Part shown: positions 1-9,778 of the stretch, piece by piece
How positions within the stretch are numbered: the stretch's first letter is position 1
Layout: the number at the start of each line of letters is the position of its first letter
NCBI RefSeq assembly: GCF_001039355.2
Contig: NW_019773537.1
Coordinates: 81,445 to 132,750, forward strand
Reading direction: 5' to 3'
Length of the DNA: 51,306 nucleotides
Origin: Lingula anatina
Lineage: Eukaryota; Brachiopoda; Lingulata; Lingulida; Lingulidae
Program-made: the position numbers and the translations under genes
Notes under the pieces: model-generated
The model's database searches: none
Told to the model about the DNA's origin: nothing
Seen by the model: the letters and a program-made list of their open reading frames with translations, nothing else

Positions 1-264
1 AAAGTTCGCTACAGTATTGATAAACATAGTATCACGTTTTCAATAATTAATATTTTAAATTACAATCCATGTCTTGCATCACGACGACCAAACAACAACG
101 TTGAGTCAATGACCAAAATACAACGTTGAGTCAACGTCACATTATGACGGTGTTTTTAATTTGCTGGATCAACGTTGATTTTACGTTGAATTTAGGTAGA
201 TCAACGGCAATTCAACGTCCAAACCTGTTTTCAACGTTGATCCAACGTCACTATGCCTGCTGGG
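1..264 (-). mobile_element. CAACGTTG-rich element, end fragment (second copy at 38580-39544)
   Basis: The sequence is packed with CAACGTTG palindromes and ends at 264 in GCCTGCTGGG. It is the reverse complement of the left part of the element at 38580-39544, including the non-palindromic stretch around 1-70, which matches about 38730-38830. The other end lies outside the window. The element abuts the duplicated SDR flank that begins near 285, so it probably truncated that unit. No coding capacity is visible. This is a non-autonomous DNA element of unassigned superfamily. Confidence 0.7.
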
Positions 265-1655
265 AGTCTTCTGCTTTTCTAATAAAATTAAATAAAGAAA
301 AGGTGTTTTAAAATTATTTGGAATTCACGCTCGCTTAATATGAAACTTTATCGTAAAGACAAGGTAAAATATAAGTGGCTTAACACACATCCTCTTCTTA
401 AGACCTCCGGGAAAGCGTTTTGTCAATAGTGCCCTACTAAGAGCGCTCAGGTAATATCAGACTTTATAACGAATTGTGCGTTTTCGAACTCAAGCCTAAG
501 ATATGTGGCACACAGGCCCAAATGTGTGGCTCAAACCACGATTTCATGGTATGAATGCGAGATTACTGGCTACTTGCAATATGTTTCAATCCACAAACCT
601 TTAATCCGTTCGGCAGTTTTCGTACGTGCCGGGGATTGTCTACAGCGCATTACCCCCGTATTAATAAGCAGTATGGATGGTATATTTCCGGTAGACTAAA
701 GAAACATATTAGTTTCATTGGTTTTGGACCTTTTTTATTTTTCGTTTATTTTCCCCACATAGGTACATTTCAATCTAGTTTCTCATAACTTATTTTCGCT
801 GATTCGGTTGGTCTTCATATCGAGGGTTATTTGCTTCTTTGCCAGGTTTTATCTCATGAATTACCAAAAAATAATGTGAAGTAGCTGCTACGTTTGCGTC
901 TGATATGCCATTTCAAAGTATGTTGCATAAAACAATCCCATCGCTTTCAGTTTGTAACTGAATTCTCATTCTACGATACACATGTAATTTACTACAGTAC
1001 TTGTATTTCTACATACATGCACGTATTTTAAAATTGAAATTGATATCCAAATTAATTTTCAATACATTTATGTTTAATAAAAGTGAGGAAATGAACTAAA
1101 TTCAGAAGTATTGGAAGAACCATGATCAAATAAGGTGATCAGAAAAAGTTAACAAATAATTTTACTATAAAAAATGACATAAGCCGTTGTTGAAAGAAAT
1201 TTGCCAACTGACAGCGGCTTGAAAGGGTTTGGTTTTACTCTTGATGGGCCGATTTATCCCCAGTCCCATTCAATTTAATGGATTGTAAACAAACGTTGAT
1301 AATTATCGGCATTTAAGACGCAAATTATTCGAATGTGGATCCTTGAAAGTGGGAACAAGATATGCATTGATTGAAAAGAACTTTTTTCTTTTTATTGCGC
1401 TCTTGACAACACTGTGGCTCGCTATTTTGGTGATCTGGTAAATGCTATGACTATGTACGAGTATATGCTTACATTTGGGTTAAAACAGTCCTAGCAGAAC
1501 AGGACGTGGTGTGGTATCTGTATATTTTATGAGCATTAGTGGAAGTACCAGGAAAAATCGACAGTTGTTGATATAAAGAAAATCGATCATTTTAAAATGT
1601 TTCGTTATTAATTTCCGTTGAACTTGAACTTGGCCATTTATGAATATTAGTATAC

Positions 1656-1697
1656 CCCCCCCCACCACCACCACCACCACCAAAACCACCCCACCAC
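1656..1697 (+). repeat. Poly-C and (CCA)n low-complexity tract
   Basis: A run of C passes into CCA/ACC triplets. It lies in the part of the SDR1 flank that is missing from SDR2. Confidence 0.9.
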
Positions 1698-1984
1698 CCC
1701 GACCCTTATGTGTGAGTCTGCATGATTTTACAATATCATGAGTCAGGAACTTACAAACAAAGAAACCGAATGAATATTATCTTAACTATCAGGTGAGGAA
1801 AACATGGATGCATGTTTTGTCACGCTGTGACAAAACATGGGAATTTGGTTACAGTTTTATTACTTGTGATTGCTGCTCTTCGGCGCCCTCTAGCGATGAT
1901 TTACAAGCAATGCATGATGTGTTTATCAGCCCCAACAGGGTGACCTGGGAAGTACGTACATGTACATGTAGCATTGCATTTTAG

Positions 1985-2010
1985 CAGAGGAAATCGTACA
2001 TTTAAGTTAA
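1985..2010 (+). promoter_or_regulatory. Conserved proximal promoter block of SDR1
   Basis: The motif AGAGGAAATCGTACATTTAA lies about 20-45 bp before the ATG. It is kept in SDR2 (9735-9760, TCATATATTTAAG) and SDR3 (26976-27003 minus, TCGTATATTTAAG). In SDR2 and SDR3 the core reads like a TATA box. If so, transcription would start almost at the ATG and the 5' UTR would be very short. Retention in all three copies may reflect function or simply recent duplication. Confidence 0.4.
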
Positions 2011-2028
2011 CTTAAAGTACTCCTTGGG

Positions 2029-5000
2029 ATGCAGTCGTCTGCAAGAGGTGAGTTTACGCACCATCTAAGTAAACGGGGAAGGTGATAAAATTATACTGGT
2101 AGTTTTGATATGCCTATAGTACATAAGGTGCTTTCAGTCGGATCAGTGCAATAGAACCTAGATTTTCACAATGCCTGAACTGCACCCACGTCTATTAAAT
2201 GTCGCTATATCTAGGTCACACAAAGTCATGCGTGTTTTTAAAATGGGTGTATCATATTGCATTGTTGAAGACATTTTGTCTGAGTACATGTTGATGGCAT
2301 CTATAGTTGACTGAAACCTGGATGTACCTGTAAACATGCACGTCACCTCGAAGCATTCCGATCAATGGGAGCTGGGTTTGAGGGAGGGGGGGGGGGGGGG
2401 TCCGGGATCATCCCACGCGTTGCTAACGCTTTAGTGTAGGCCTACTCATCTCTGATGCTCTATGATATATAATATACTATATAATATACCGGCGATGTAC
2501 CATAGCTACGGGGTTGGCATAAAGGGACAACTTGAAAAGAAATGCACGTGTGCACCCGGTACATGTATGTGTATATACATGTATTTGTGTGGATGTGTGC
2601 GTACGTGACGACATGTGCGTTTATCAGGCTTATGAAAGCTCAAGGGGGTTGACCTCCCAAGACCAAAGTACGTTGCGTATTTTGATAATTTTGGCATTTT
2701 TCGCTCATTTGCACACAGAACATTAAAAATAATATGAACAGCGACATTGGCCTTCTTTGTCAAAATTTGCGCATGAAATATACTCAGTAGCACAGGTGCT
2801 GAGCAGACTTATATTCCCTATTTCTTTCGTGTTCGCCAAATAGGGGCATACATAAGCTCAGCACCTGTGCTATACTTTATTTAATGCCAGAAATATCAAA
2901 ACTCAACGTACATCCGTCTTTGGAGTTAAACTCCTTGCTGTTGAGCTGAGACAATATAATGGTAGTGTCACCGGTAGGATATCTGAAAGTAATAATCTCA
3001 AAACGAAGCTTCTGCAAGGCTGCGTTTTACCAAAATTGATAGGGTTGACAAGGTCTAATAAAATAAGTTCTATTCATTCAACAGAAAATGTAATACATTT
3101 TACAGATTATAAACCTCTTTCTGGAAAGGTTGCCGTGGTAACAGGAGCCTCTTGTGGCATTGGTGCTGCCATCTCTCGTCAACTGGCTGCTGCTGGTGCC
3201 AAGGTTGCCATGGCAGCAAGGCGGGAGAACTTGTTAAAAGAAATCCAGGATGAAATTTCAAAGGAAGGGGGCGGAGCTCTAGCAGTGAAATGTGATGTCA
3301 CAAACAGAGCTGAGGTAAAAAGGGTGTGATTGTGTGTAAATAAGATGTGAATCGTATTATGAATTGGGACAGGACATTTTCTGAGCTACGGTAAGATTAG
3401 CGTAAGGCACTATTTATATAATTGCAGGAAATGAAACAAAGAAAAAGATTTGTTCGGGATTAACGATAATTTAAGTGAAAGGCGGCGAGTTATATGCGGC
3501 ATCTCCCGGTAGTGTTCTTCAAAGTGAAAGCAACGTGGTTCTTAACATGACAGGACTGTGCTTAAATCTTTTACCTAAATAGCGGTGGTTCTTTAAAATT
3601 AAATTTCCCGAAGTATTCTTAAAATGGTTAAATTGTTATTGATAATAATAATCTAAAAAACCAAGCATTGAAAGAGTACAATACTGAATATCTCCGCATA
3701 GGTGAAGGAGCTTATTCAGCACACAGAAAGTACCCTGGGTCCCGTGGATATCTTGGTGAATAACGCGGGTATCTGGGTGATAAGGTGTATGAAGAACCTT
3801 CACGAGGAGGAGTGGGATCAACAAGTGGATGTGAACATCAAGGTAGGGCCAAAGTGGGTTTTAAAGTTACCTGGAAACAGCCCGTAGATTAAAGGCAATC
3901 CTCAAGTTTAGACTGGGATAAGTTGTTTTGTAGATGTACCGTCTCAATTAAAACAAATTGTTCTGAGCGACGTGACCGTTACCGCTGCTGTTAGTCTACA
4001 ATAGCCTGCATACCTGTCTCTTGCATTTAGGTCACATATAATCTCAACTCGATCCACGTTAATTTTGGGGACTGTCGGTGCACAAGTCTAGGTGTGGCGC
4101 TCGTTGCAATGCATCCTTGTCCAAAATTTGCAAAATTAAATGATAAATATCTCCCAAACCAAAGGAATTATGGGAACATTTCTATAGATGGCTGACCGAA
4201 AGTCATATGTGGAGATTTTAGATGTGCCCTTGGATATGACCTTTATTTCAATGTTAAACGGGCCAAAATTTTCTAAAAATGGAAATATTTTGCAAAAAAA
4301 TTATTTATGCTGATTTTCAGAAACTTCACAGACCTAACCTATAGTATTATGTGCAGGTGTTACATTTAGGGCACATGTTGCATTTAGGGTCATCTTTCTT
4401 CTTCGTGAGTTTCGGGTCAACCGGTGCATTTTCACGGGAGAGGCATAATGGTGTGGGTCAGTGCGCATTTTACAGTATCATACCCCAGAACAAATTTTTA
4501 GATGAGATGCACTACTTCCCAACCCGGCTGAGAATCATCGCTATCACATCGCGTACTTGGCAAGAGCGGCGTCGCGTCTGATACTTCGAAGCGCGTACTG
4601 ACGCATACCTTGAAAACGGGTAGTGTGGTCCGATCTACCGGTGAATTCAGGATCATTCGGTTCCGAGTCTGGTAGTTGGGAAGGCCTGATTTTGTACAGC
4701 TTGTCCAAAACAGCACTTGTGGTGGTGTCCCTCCTTTTTTTTATACGAATGCAGTTACTCCAACTGGTGGTACAATACCCGGAGGAGGTATTGCCTCTCT
4801 GATCCCCTAGTTTTTATTTATTTATTTATTTATTTATTTTGAAGTGAGGTCTCATTTGAAGGCCTGGTTTTGGAAAGATACACTTGTAGACATGCATTTT
4901 AGGCCATTCAGACAAAAATGTGGCGTTGTGGCATTCCCAAATGTGTATAAACACCTTTGAGCTTTACCTTAAAGAATTTTTGAGATTCTTCTTATTCAGG

Positions 5001-5325
5001 GAGTGTTGAACTGCATTGGAGCTGTGATTTCAGGGATGTGTGAAAGGAAAAGTGGTCATATCGTCAACATGTCATCAGAATATGGAATGAAGGTAATAGT
5101 CAATTGTCAGCTCTCCCTTCTGTATGAAAAATAAAAGTGGAAGACCTCGATTCAGTTTGTTCAAGATTACGTCCCCTATTCTGCATATCAAATCAAATCA
5201 ATTTAATTTAATTCTGTTTAAATGCACATTAATTCATTGCATGAAGTACTTTGGCATTCCAGCTTTTGTAGGGTTCGCCATGTACAGTTTTTACACAAAT
5301 TCATCTTTTTTTTTTTTTTTCTTTT

Positions 5326-5357
<32 letters not shown>

Positions 5358-7626
5358 CTAAACAATTAATAGTACGAAAGTAAAAGAGTTCAATTAAAAC
5401 TTGATAAAGAGTGTTTATGATATAAGATGCATCATACCGTGTATATTAGCACAATGCTTTTTATATGTAGCCTACAGTAGCCCCAATATGCAGCTATTCT
5501 GTTGGCAATGTTCTCTAAGAGGGGAAAGATATTCTTGGACATCCAGACATTGGATGTTTTCTTGGCAACATCTTTGCTGGTCTCAGTTCAGGATAGGGAT
5601 TGCTTCTCCGGATTATTTTGTGCAGAACAAACATATTCCAATTAATCTCTTTTTAGCAATTTAAAGACATACACCCTTTGGTTGTTTGAGGTTAGGATAA
5701 TCTGATTCTTTCCTATAATTCACATGCAGCAGAACTTGAAAAGATCTTGTCACTCCTTGTTTTGATTGGCTGAGATCTGGCTCTTCCGTCAAGCTTGACA
5801 GTAAACTATCAACCAACAAGGTAACTTAACTCCATTTAAAATGTCAGAATGGCAGAGTAAACATAATGGAAATATATTTTATAACCCTAAAAACATAAGA
5901 AAAGGCATATTACAAACAGTGGGATTTTTAATTGGTGGTGTTGCAACTCTTGTTAGGGCATTTTGTCTGCCATTTTGAAAATAGTTATTTTACCACCCAA
6001 ATGGCTGTTGCAGAAAAAAAATAGTTGCACATATGTGTTTAGCATCATTTTCTGCCATAGAAAACACTTACAAGTTTGTCAAACATTTGTGCTTCAATCA
6101 ACCCTATTCAATACAGACATATACATGCGTGTACAGTAGTTACTACAGTTACTGTATATGTAGTGCACATGCTTTGTATGCGTTTCCACAAATAGTGAAA
6201 TTTCCGACCTAAAGAATACTCCTAGCTCAAAATTCTCATCAGAAATGAACTCTTTGACCCATTGTCGCCTCTTCACATGTTCCTTGAGAGATTTCCAAAA
6301 AAAGTCATTATTTACCCTACCCTGTTAATACAGTGCCGTATTCTCTGAAATCACAAAGTAGGCTACTCACTTAAATACTTATTTTTTATTAAAATTGAGT
6401 TTTGCATATTGAATCTGACATTGTATTGATTCAGTTTATGTACACATAGAGTCATTCTATACGTCTTATGGCCCTATGACATTCCAGCCTGCCGTAGGGT
6501 TCGCCGTATACACAGGGTCGAAGTTCTTCGTAGAGGGGATGTCACGGACGCTTCGTCAGGAAGTTTGCAAGGATGGTGTTCGTGTCACTTGTATTCAGCC
6601 TGGTGATGTTGAAACGCCCGGTTTAGCCACGACTTTGACGACAATGGATGATGAGCAGGTAAAACCTTTAGAGATATTCAATGTCCAGTAGATCTCTTAT
6701 TGCCCCTTTAAAGTAAAAATTGATAATTGGTCTTCATGACGTGCTACATAAATTCATCGCCAAATCAAATTAAGGGCTACACGTGAATGCATTTGTTATA
6801 TAACCAGTAACTGTGCTACACGTATATTTATAAGTTTCCTCAGATATTGCATAGTTTATATAGTTTAAAGCAAGACAGGATAAAGAGGATTGCAGCAGTA
6901 TACTGTACTGTAGATTAGTACATGTACCCAAAACATGTGACAATTGAAGGCTTCAGAAAACCGACGAACTAAAATACCTCGCACCGTGCATATTCAGAAT
7001 GTAGGTTTTACAATGTCAGGCCTTTTAGATACATTGGTCGTTTGGGATTGCGAGTCACGAGTTTGTGATTGTGAACGCCGAAGTAAAGACTTAAACTGCG
7101 ATTTGATTGTGCGAACGTCAAAATATTTGCTGCGAGCCCCGCAATATTTATTGCGAACGATCTGTTTAGGTCTTTCGCTGTTTACGTACGAAAACTCTAC
7201 GTCTAGCTTTCAGAAATTCCAAGTCTAAAATAGTTACAAACAAGATAAAGTAAAAATGAATTCCATGAAATTTTGGTTTAGTAGTTAATTTACAAGCCCG
7301 TGGCTCGAAATCACTAACGGCGATTCTTCTTTTTGAGGTCTAAATATCAAAAAAGCATTTCGGCCGGAGTCTGCGAAGGTTTTCTTTGCAGAATAAATGA
7401 AGCAAATTCTCTTTGAAAGTTGTAGGCCTATTATAAAAACCAGCGACCTAGAGCGTGCAAAAATATATTATTATCATTTCAGTGTAAACAGCTGTACACA
7501 TACCCTTTCCCTTACCCAGTTCTGGAACCTGAAGTCATCGCCCAGGCAGTCCTCTACGCAGTCACGGCGCCAGATCACGTGGCCGTCAACGAGATTCTCG
7601 TTCAGCCCAGGGAGGGCCCGCTGTAG
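2029..7626 (+). CDS. SDR1: classical NADP(H)-type short-chain dehydrogenase/reductase, six exons
   Basis: Coding exons are 2029-2047, 3106-3314, 3702-3842, 5000-5092, 6488-6658 and 7483-7626 (777 nt, 258 aa), all with GT/AG introns. The protein has the cofactor loop TGASCGIG (19-26), Arg45-Arg46 after the second strand (favouring NADPH), Asp70, NNAG (96-99), Asn121 in DVNIK, Ser149, the YxxxK pair Tyr162/Lys166 and CIQPG. This is the full classical Asn-Ser-Tyr-Lys tetrad. Family knowledge says it oxidises or reduces a small alcohol or carbonyl substrate; the substrate cannot be read here. It is cytosolic by default, with no signal or membrane segment seen. The start is the ATG of a 19-nt exon conserved in all three paralogs; an in-frame ATG at 3036 is rejected because homologous positions in the paralogs are intronic. 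Introns 3 and 4 are enlarged by insertions, and intron 4 holds a broken extra copy of exon 5. By my count it differs from SDR2 at about 23 of 258 residues. Confidence 0.88.
2780..2880. repeat. Foldback inverted repeat in SDR1 intron 1
   Basis: A 17-bp perfect stem pairs 2788-2804 (TAGCACAGGTGCTGAGC) with 2856-2872. The inner arms around the CCCTATTT and AAATAGGGG words pair less well. One related arm is found in SDR3 intron 1 near 23470. It could be a small foldback element or a transcript hairpin. Confidence 0.65.
3990..4850. other. Insertion in SDR1 intron 3, unrecognised
   Basis: Intron 3 is 1157 bp in SDR1 but 327 bp in SDR2 and 352 bp in SDR3. The extra sequence, roughly 3990-4850, has no counterpart in the paralogs and ends in a (TTTA)n tract at about 4810-4840. 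No coding signature or clear terminal repeats were seen. Confidence 0.5.
5263..5300 (+). pseudogene. Degenerate 5' remnant of SDR exon 5 inside SDR1 intron 4
   Basis: CATTCCAG followed by CTTTTGTAGGGTTCGCCATG matches the start of exon 5 in SDR2 (13464 onward), and the preceding 60 bp matches the SDR2 and SDR3 intron 4 ends. One G is missing at the splice junction, so splicing here would shift frame. Homology fades after about 5286 into a poly-T tract (5309-5357). The intact exon 5 lies 1.2 kb downstream at 6488. Confidence 0.75.
5309..5357 (+). repeat. Poly-T tract
   Basis: Nearly uninterrupted T with two C bases. It directly follows the exon 5 remnant and may be the poly(A) end of a minus-strand retro-insertion. 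No retroelement was identified next to it. Confidence 0.85.
5360..6430. other. Insertion in SDR1 intron 4, unrecognised
   Basis: This roughly 1.1 kb separates the exon 5 remnant from the intact exon 5 and is absent from SDR2 and SDR3. It is AT-rich. No long reading frame, terminal repeat or known domain was seen. Confidence 0.45.
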
Positions 7627-7807
7627 ATAAACTTGCTTGGTATCTAATTAGAAAGAGATGCAAGTAACAAGATACCTATTTGGGTACTATTCTTTTGTAT
7701 TGGTTGTCATATTCGAGGGACTCGTACCTTAGTTGGAGCAAGTGCCAAGGCGAGGGGTTTTATAAAGTAGATCTCTCCAAGCTACTGGACTTCACATTAC
7801 AGCAGGC

Positions 7808-7944
7808 CACCCTCTACCAGGTCTCAGTTATTATTGTCGACATTTTTGGCTGAATCGACATCCGACCAAAATGACTGTCTATTTATCTAGAGACATATAT
7901 GTGAATATCTGTGGAAAGTCAATCTGTCGCCCTGGTACACGGTA
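7808..7944. mobile_element. CCCTCTACCAGG-family MITE, copy 1
   Basis: The element begins CACCCTCTACCAGG and ends CGCCCTGGTACACGGTA, so the two ends are inverted repeats. It is one of four copies of about 130-150 bp in the window. TA at the ends suggests a TA target site, as for Tc1/mariner-type elements. Confidence 0.7.
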
Positions 7945-8055
7945 ACACCAGGCAGTATATCCAGTATTCTGCTTTCTTTCTGTGCTATGGTGTTTTTGAG
8001 AAATCCATTTGAACAAGTATGCAGTTACAATGTGCGTCCATACATCCATTAAAGT

Positions 8056-8182
8056 TACCCTCTACCAAGGCCACAGATTGATTTTACACTAGATATTCAC
8101 ATATAATGTCTTAAATATCGTCAATCTCCTAACTGGAAATGCGGAGATGAACCTATAATATCCGCCACCCTAGCAGAGGGTA
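8056..8182. mobile_element. CCCTCTACCAGG-family MITE, copy 2
   Basis: It begins TACCCTCTACCAAGGCCACA and ends CCACCCTAGCAGAGGGTA. It has the same inverted ends as copy 1 and lies about 110 bp from it. Confidence 0.75.
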
Positions 8183-8296
8183 CATTAGAGTGGTGATTAT
8201 AATGCAGCTGCAGTGCGCGCGCAGTGCTGCGTCATTTAGCAGAATTTTACAAACTGGATGGACAGGTAAATTGGTCAATTTTCGACCAGAAATTGA

Positions 8297-9778
8297 TTGA
8301 AGGTACAGTTTGAAAGCTACTTTTTGGCTGAACGAGGGGTTAATTTGGATTATGACTTGGCATCTCGACTTTATTTTAGCTGTAGAAGAATAAAGCAAAG
8401 GTGGTTTAAAATTATTCGCATGTGCGTTATTTGGAATTCACGCTCGCTTTTAATGAAACTTTATCGTAAAGACAAGGTAAAATATAAGTGGCTTAACACA
8501 CATCCTCTCCTTAAGACCACCGGGAAAGTGTTTTGTCAATGGTACTCTACTGAGAGCGCTCAGTTAATATAAGACCTTACATATGTATAACGAATTGTGC
8601 GTTTTCGAACTCAAGCCTAAGATTTGTGGCACGAAGCCCTAAATTTATGGCTCAAACCACGATTTCATGGTACGAATGCGAAATTACTGGCTACGAGCAA
8701 TATGTTTCAATTCAGTTTCCGTACTTGCCGGGGATTGTCGACAGCGCATTACTCCCGTATTAATAAGCAGTATGGATGGCATATTTCCGGTAGACTAAAG
8801 ACACATATTACCCCTGTAGTTTGATTGCTTTCGTTTATTTTCCATACATAGGCTATCACTGTCATAGGTACATTCCAATCTAGTTTCTCAAGGCTTGTTT
8901 TCGCTGATTCAGTTCGTGCCTGGTGAGGGTAAATTGCTTCCTTGCCATTTAGGTTTTGTCTCACGAATTTGCAAAAAATAATGTGAAATAGTTGCGACGT
9001 TTGAGGCTACCATTTTGAAGTGGGTTTCACAAAACAATCACATTGTATTTAGTTTGCAACTGAATTCTCATTCTACTGTACACATGTAATTTCTACTGTA
9101 CTTGCACTTAGTCATACATACATGCACGCATTGAATTGGAATTGATATCCAAATTAATTTTCAATACATTTATGTTTAATAAAAGTGATGAAATTAACTA
9201 AATTCAGAAGTATTGGAAGAACTATGATCAAATAAGGTGATCAGAAAAGGTTAACAAATAATTTTACTATAAAAAATGACACAAGCCGTTGTTGAAGGGA
9301 ATTTGCAGCTTGAAGTGGTTTCATTTTACTCTTGCTGGGCTGATTTATTCCTATTCCCATAGACGCTTTCGTGTGACGCTGCATGATTTTACAATATTAT
9401 GGGTCAGGAACTTGGCAAACAAAAGAAACCGAGTGAATATTGTCCTAACTGTCAGGTGAGGAAAACATGGATGTTTTATTGATTCTTATCACGTCACTGA
9501 GATGTCAATTATTATTATTATTATTATTACACAAGTAAGCTGATCACTTTCACATTTTTGTTTTTTAATCCAATAAGTTCATGCTTAATTATTTCTTCGT
9601 GTGACAAAACATGGGAATTTGGTTACAGTTATAAATCTTGCGATTGCTGTTCTTGAGCGCCCTCTAGCGATGATTTACAAAAATAGGTATGATGTGTTTA
9701 TCAACCACAATAGGGTGAACTGGCGTACCGGTAGCAGAGAAAATCATATATTTAAGTTAAATTGCAATATTATTTAGG
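8297..9778 (+). repeat. Segmentally duplicated 5' flank of SDR2
   Basis: This aligns to 285-2028. Examples are 8437-8560 with 318-440, 8590-8780 with 470-690, 9140-9300 with 1030-1210, and 9385-9470 with 1720-1810. It includes an (ATT)n tract near 9511-9530 that lies at the equivalent place to the (ATA)n tract upstream of SDR3. It is non-coding as far as I can see. Confidence 0.75.
9735..9760 (+). promoter_or_regulatory. TATA-like proximal promoter block of SDR2
   Basis: AGAGAAAATCATATATTTAA lies about 20-45 bp before the ATG and matches the blocks upstream of SDR1 and SDR3. The TATATTTAAG core is a reasonable TATA box. Confidence 0.45.

Larger units (their letters stand above)
285..2028 (+). 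repeat. Segmentally duplicated 5' flank of SDR1
   Basis: This non-coding block recurs upstream of SDR2 (about 8390-9778), on the minus strand at about 18190-19620, and in part upstream of SDR3 (26958-27410 minus). Shared landmarks include GGAATTCACGCTCGCTT near 320, a block near 480-620, TTGATATCCAAATTAATTTT near 1040, and the segment 1709-1806. SDR1 alone carries about 440 bp between 1270 and 1700 that SDR2 lacks, including a C/CCA-rich tract at 1656-1695. No gene was recognised here before the SDR1 start codon. Confidence 0.75.
7627..8296. other. 3' flank of SDR1, duplicated downstream of SDR3
   Basis: The first about 170 bp after the stop align to the minus strand below SDR3 (19968 down to about 19770), sharing CTTGGTATCTA and TTGGAGCAAGTGCCAAG. 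Two short elements of one family follow, at 7808-7944 and 8056-8182. No AATAAA was found close to the SDR1 stop. Confidence 0.6.

Noticed and set aside
3036-3105. In-frame ATG upstream of SDR1 exon 2 that would extend it by 23 residues
   Set aside because: The homologous positions in SDR2 and SDR3 are intronic with stops and end in a conserved TTTCAG acceptor. The 19-nt exon supplies the start.
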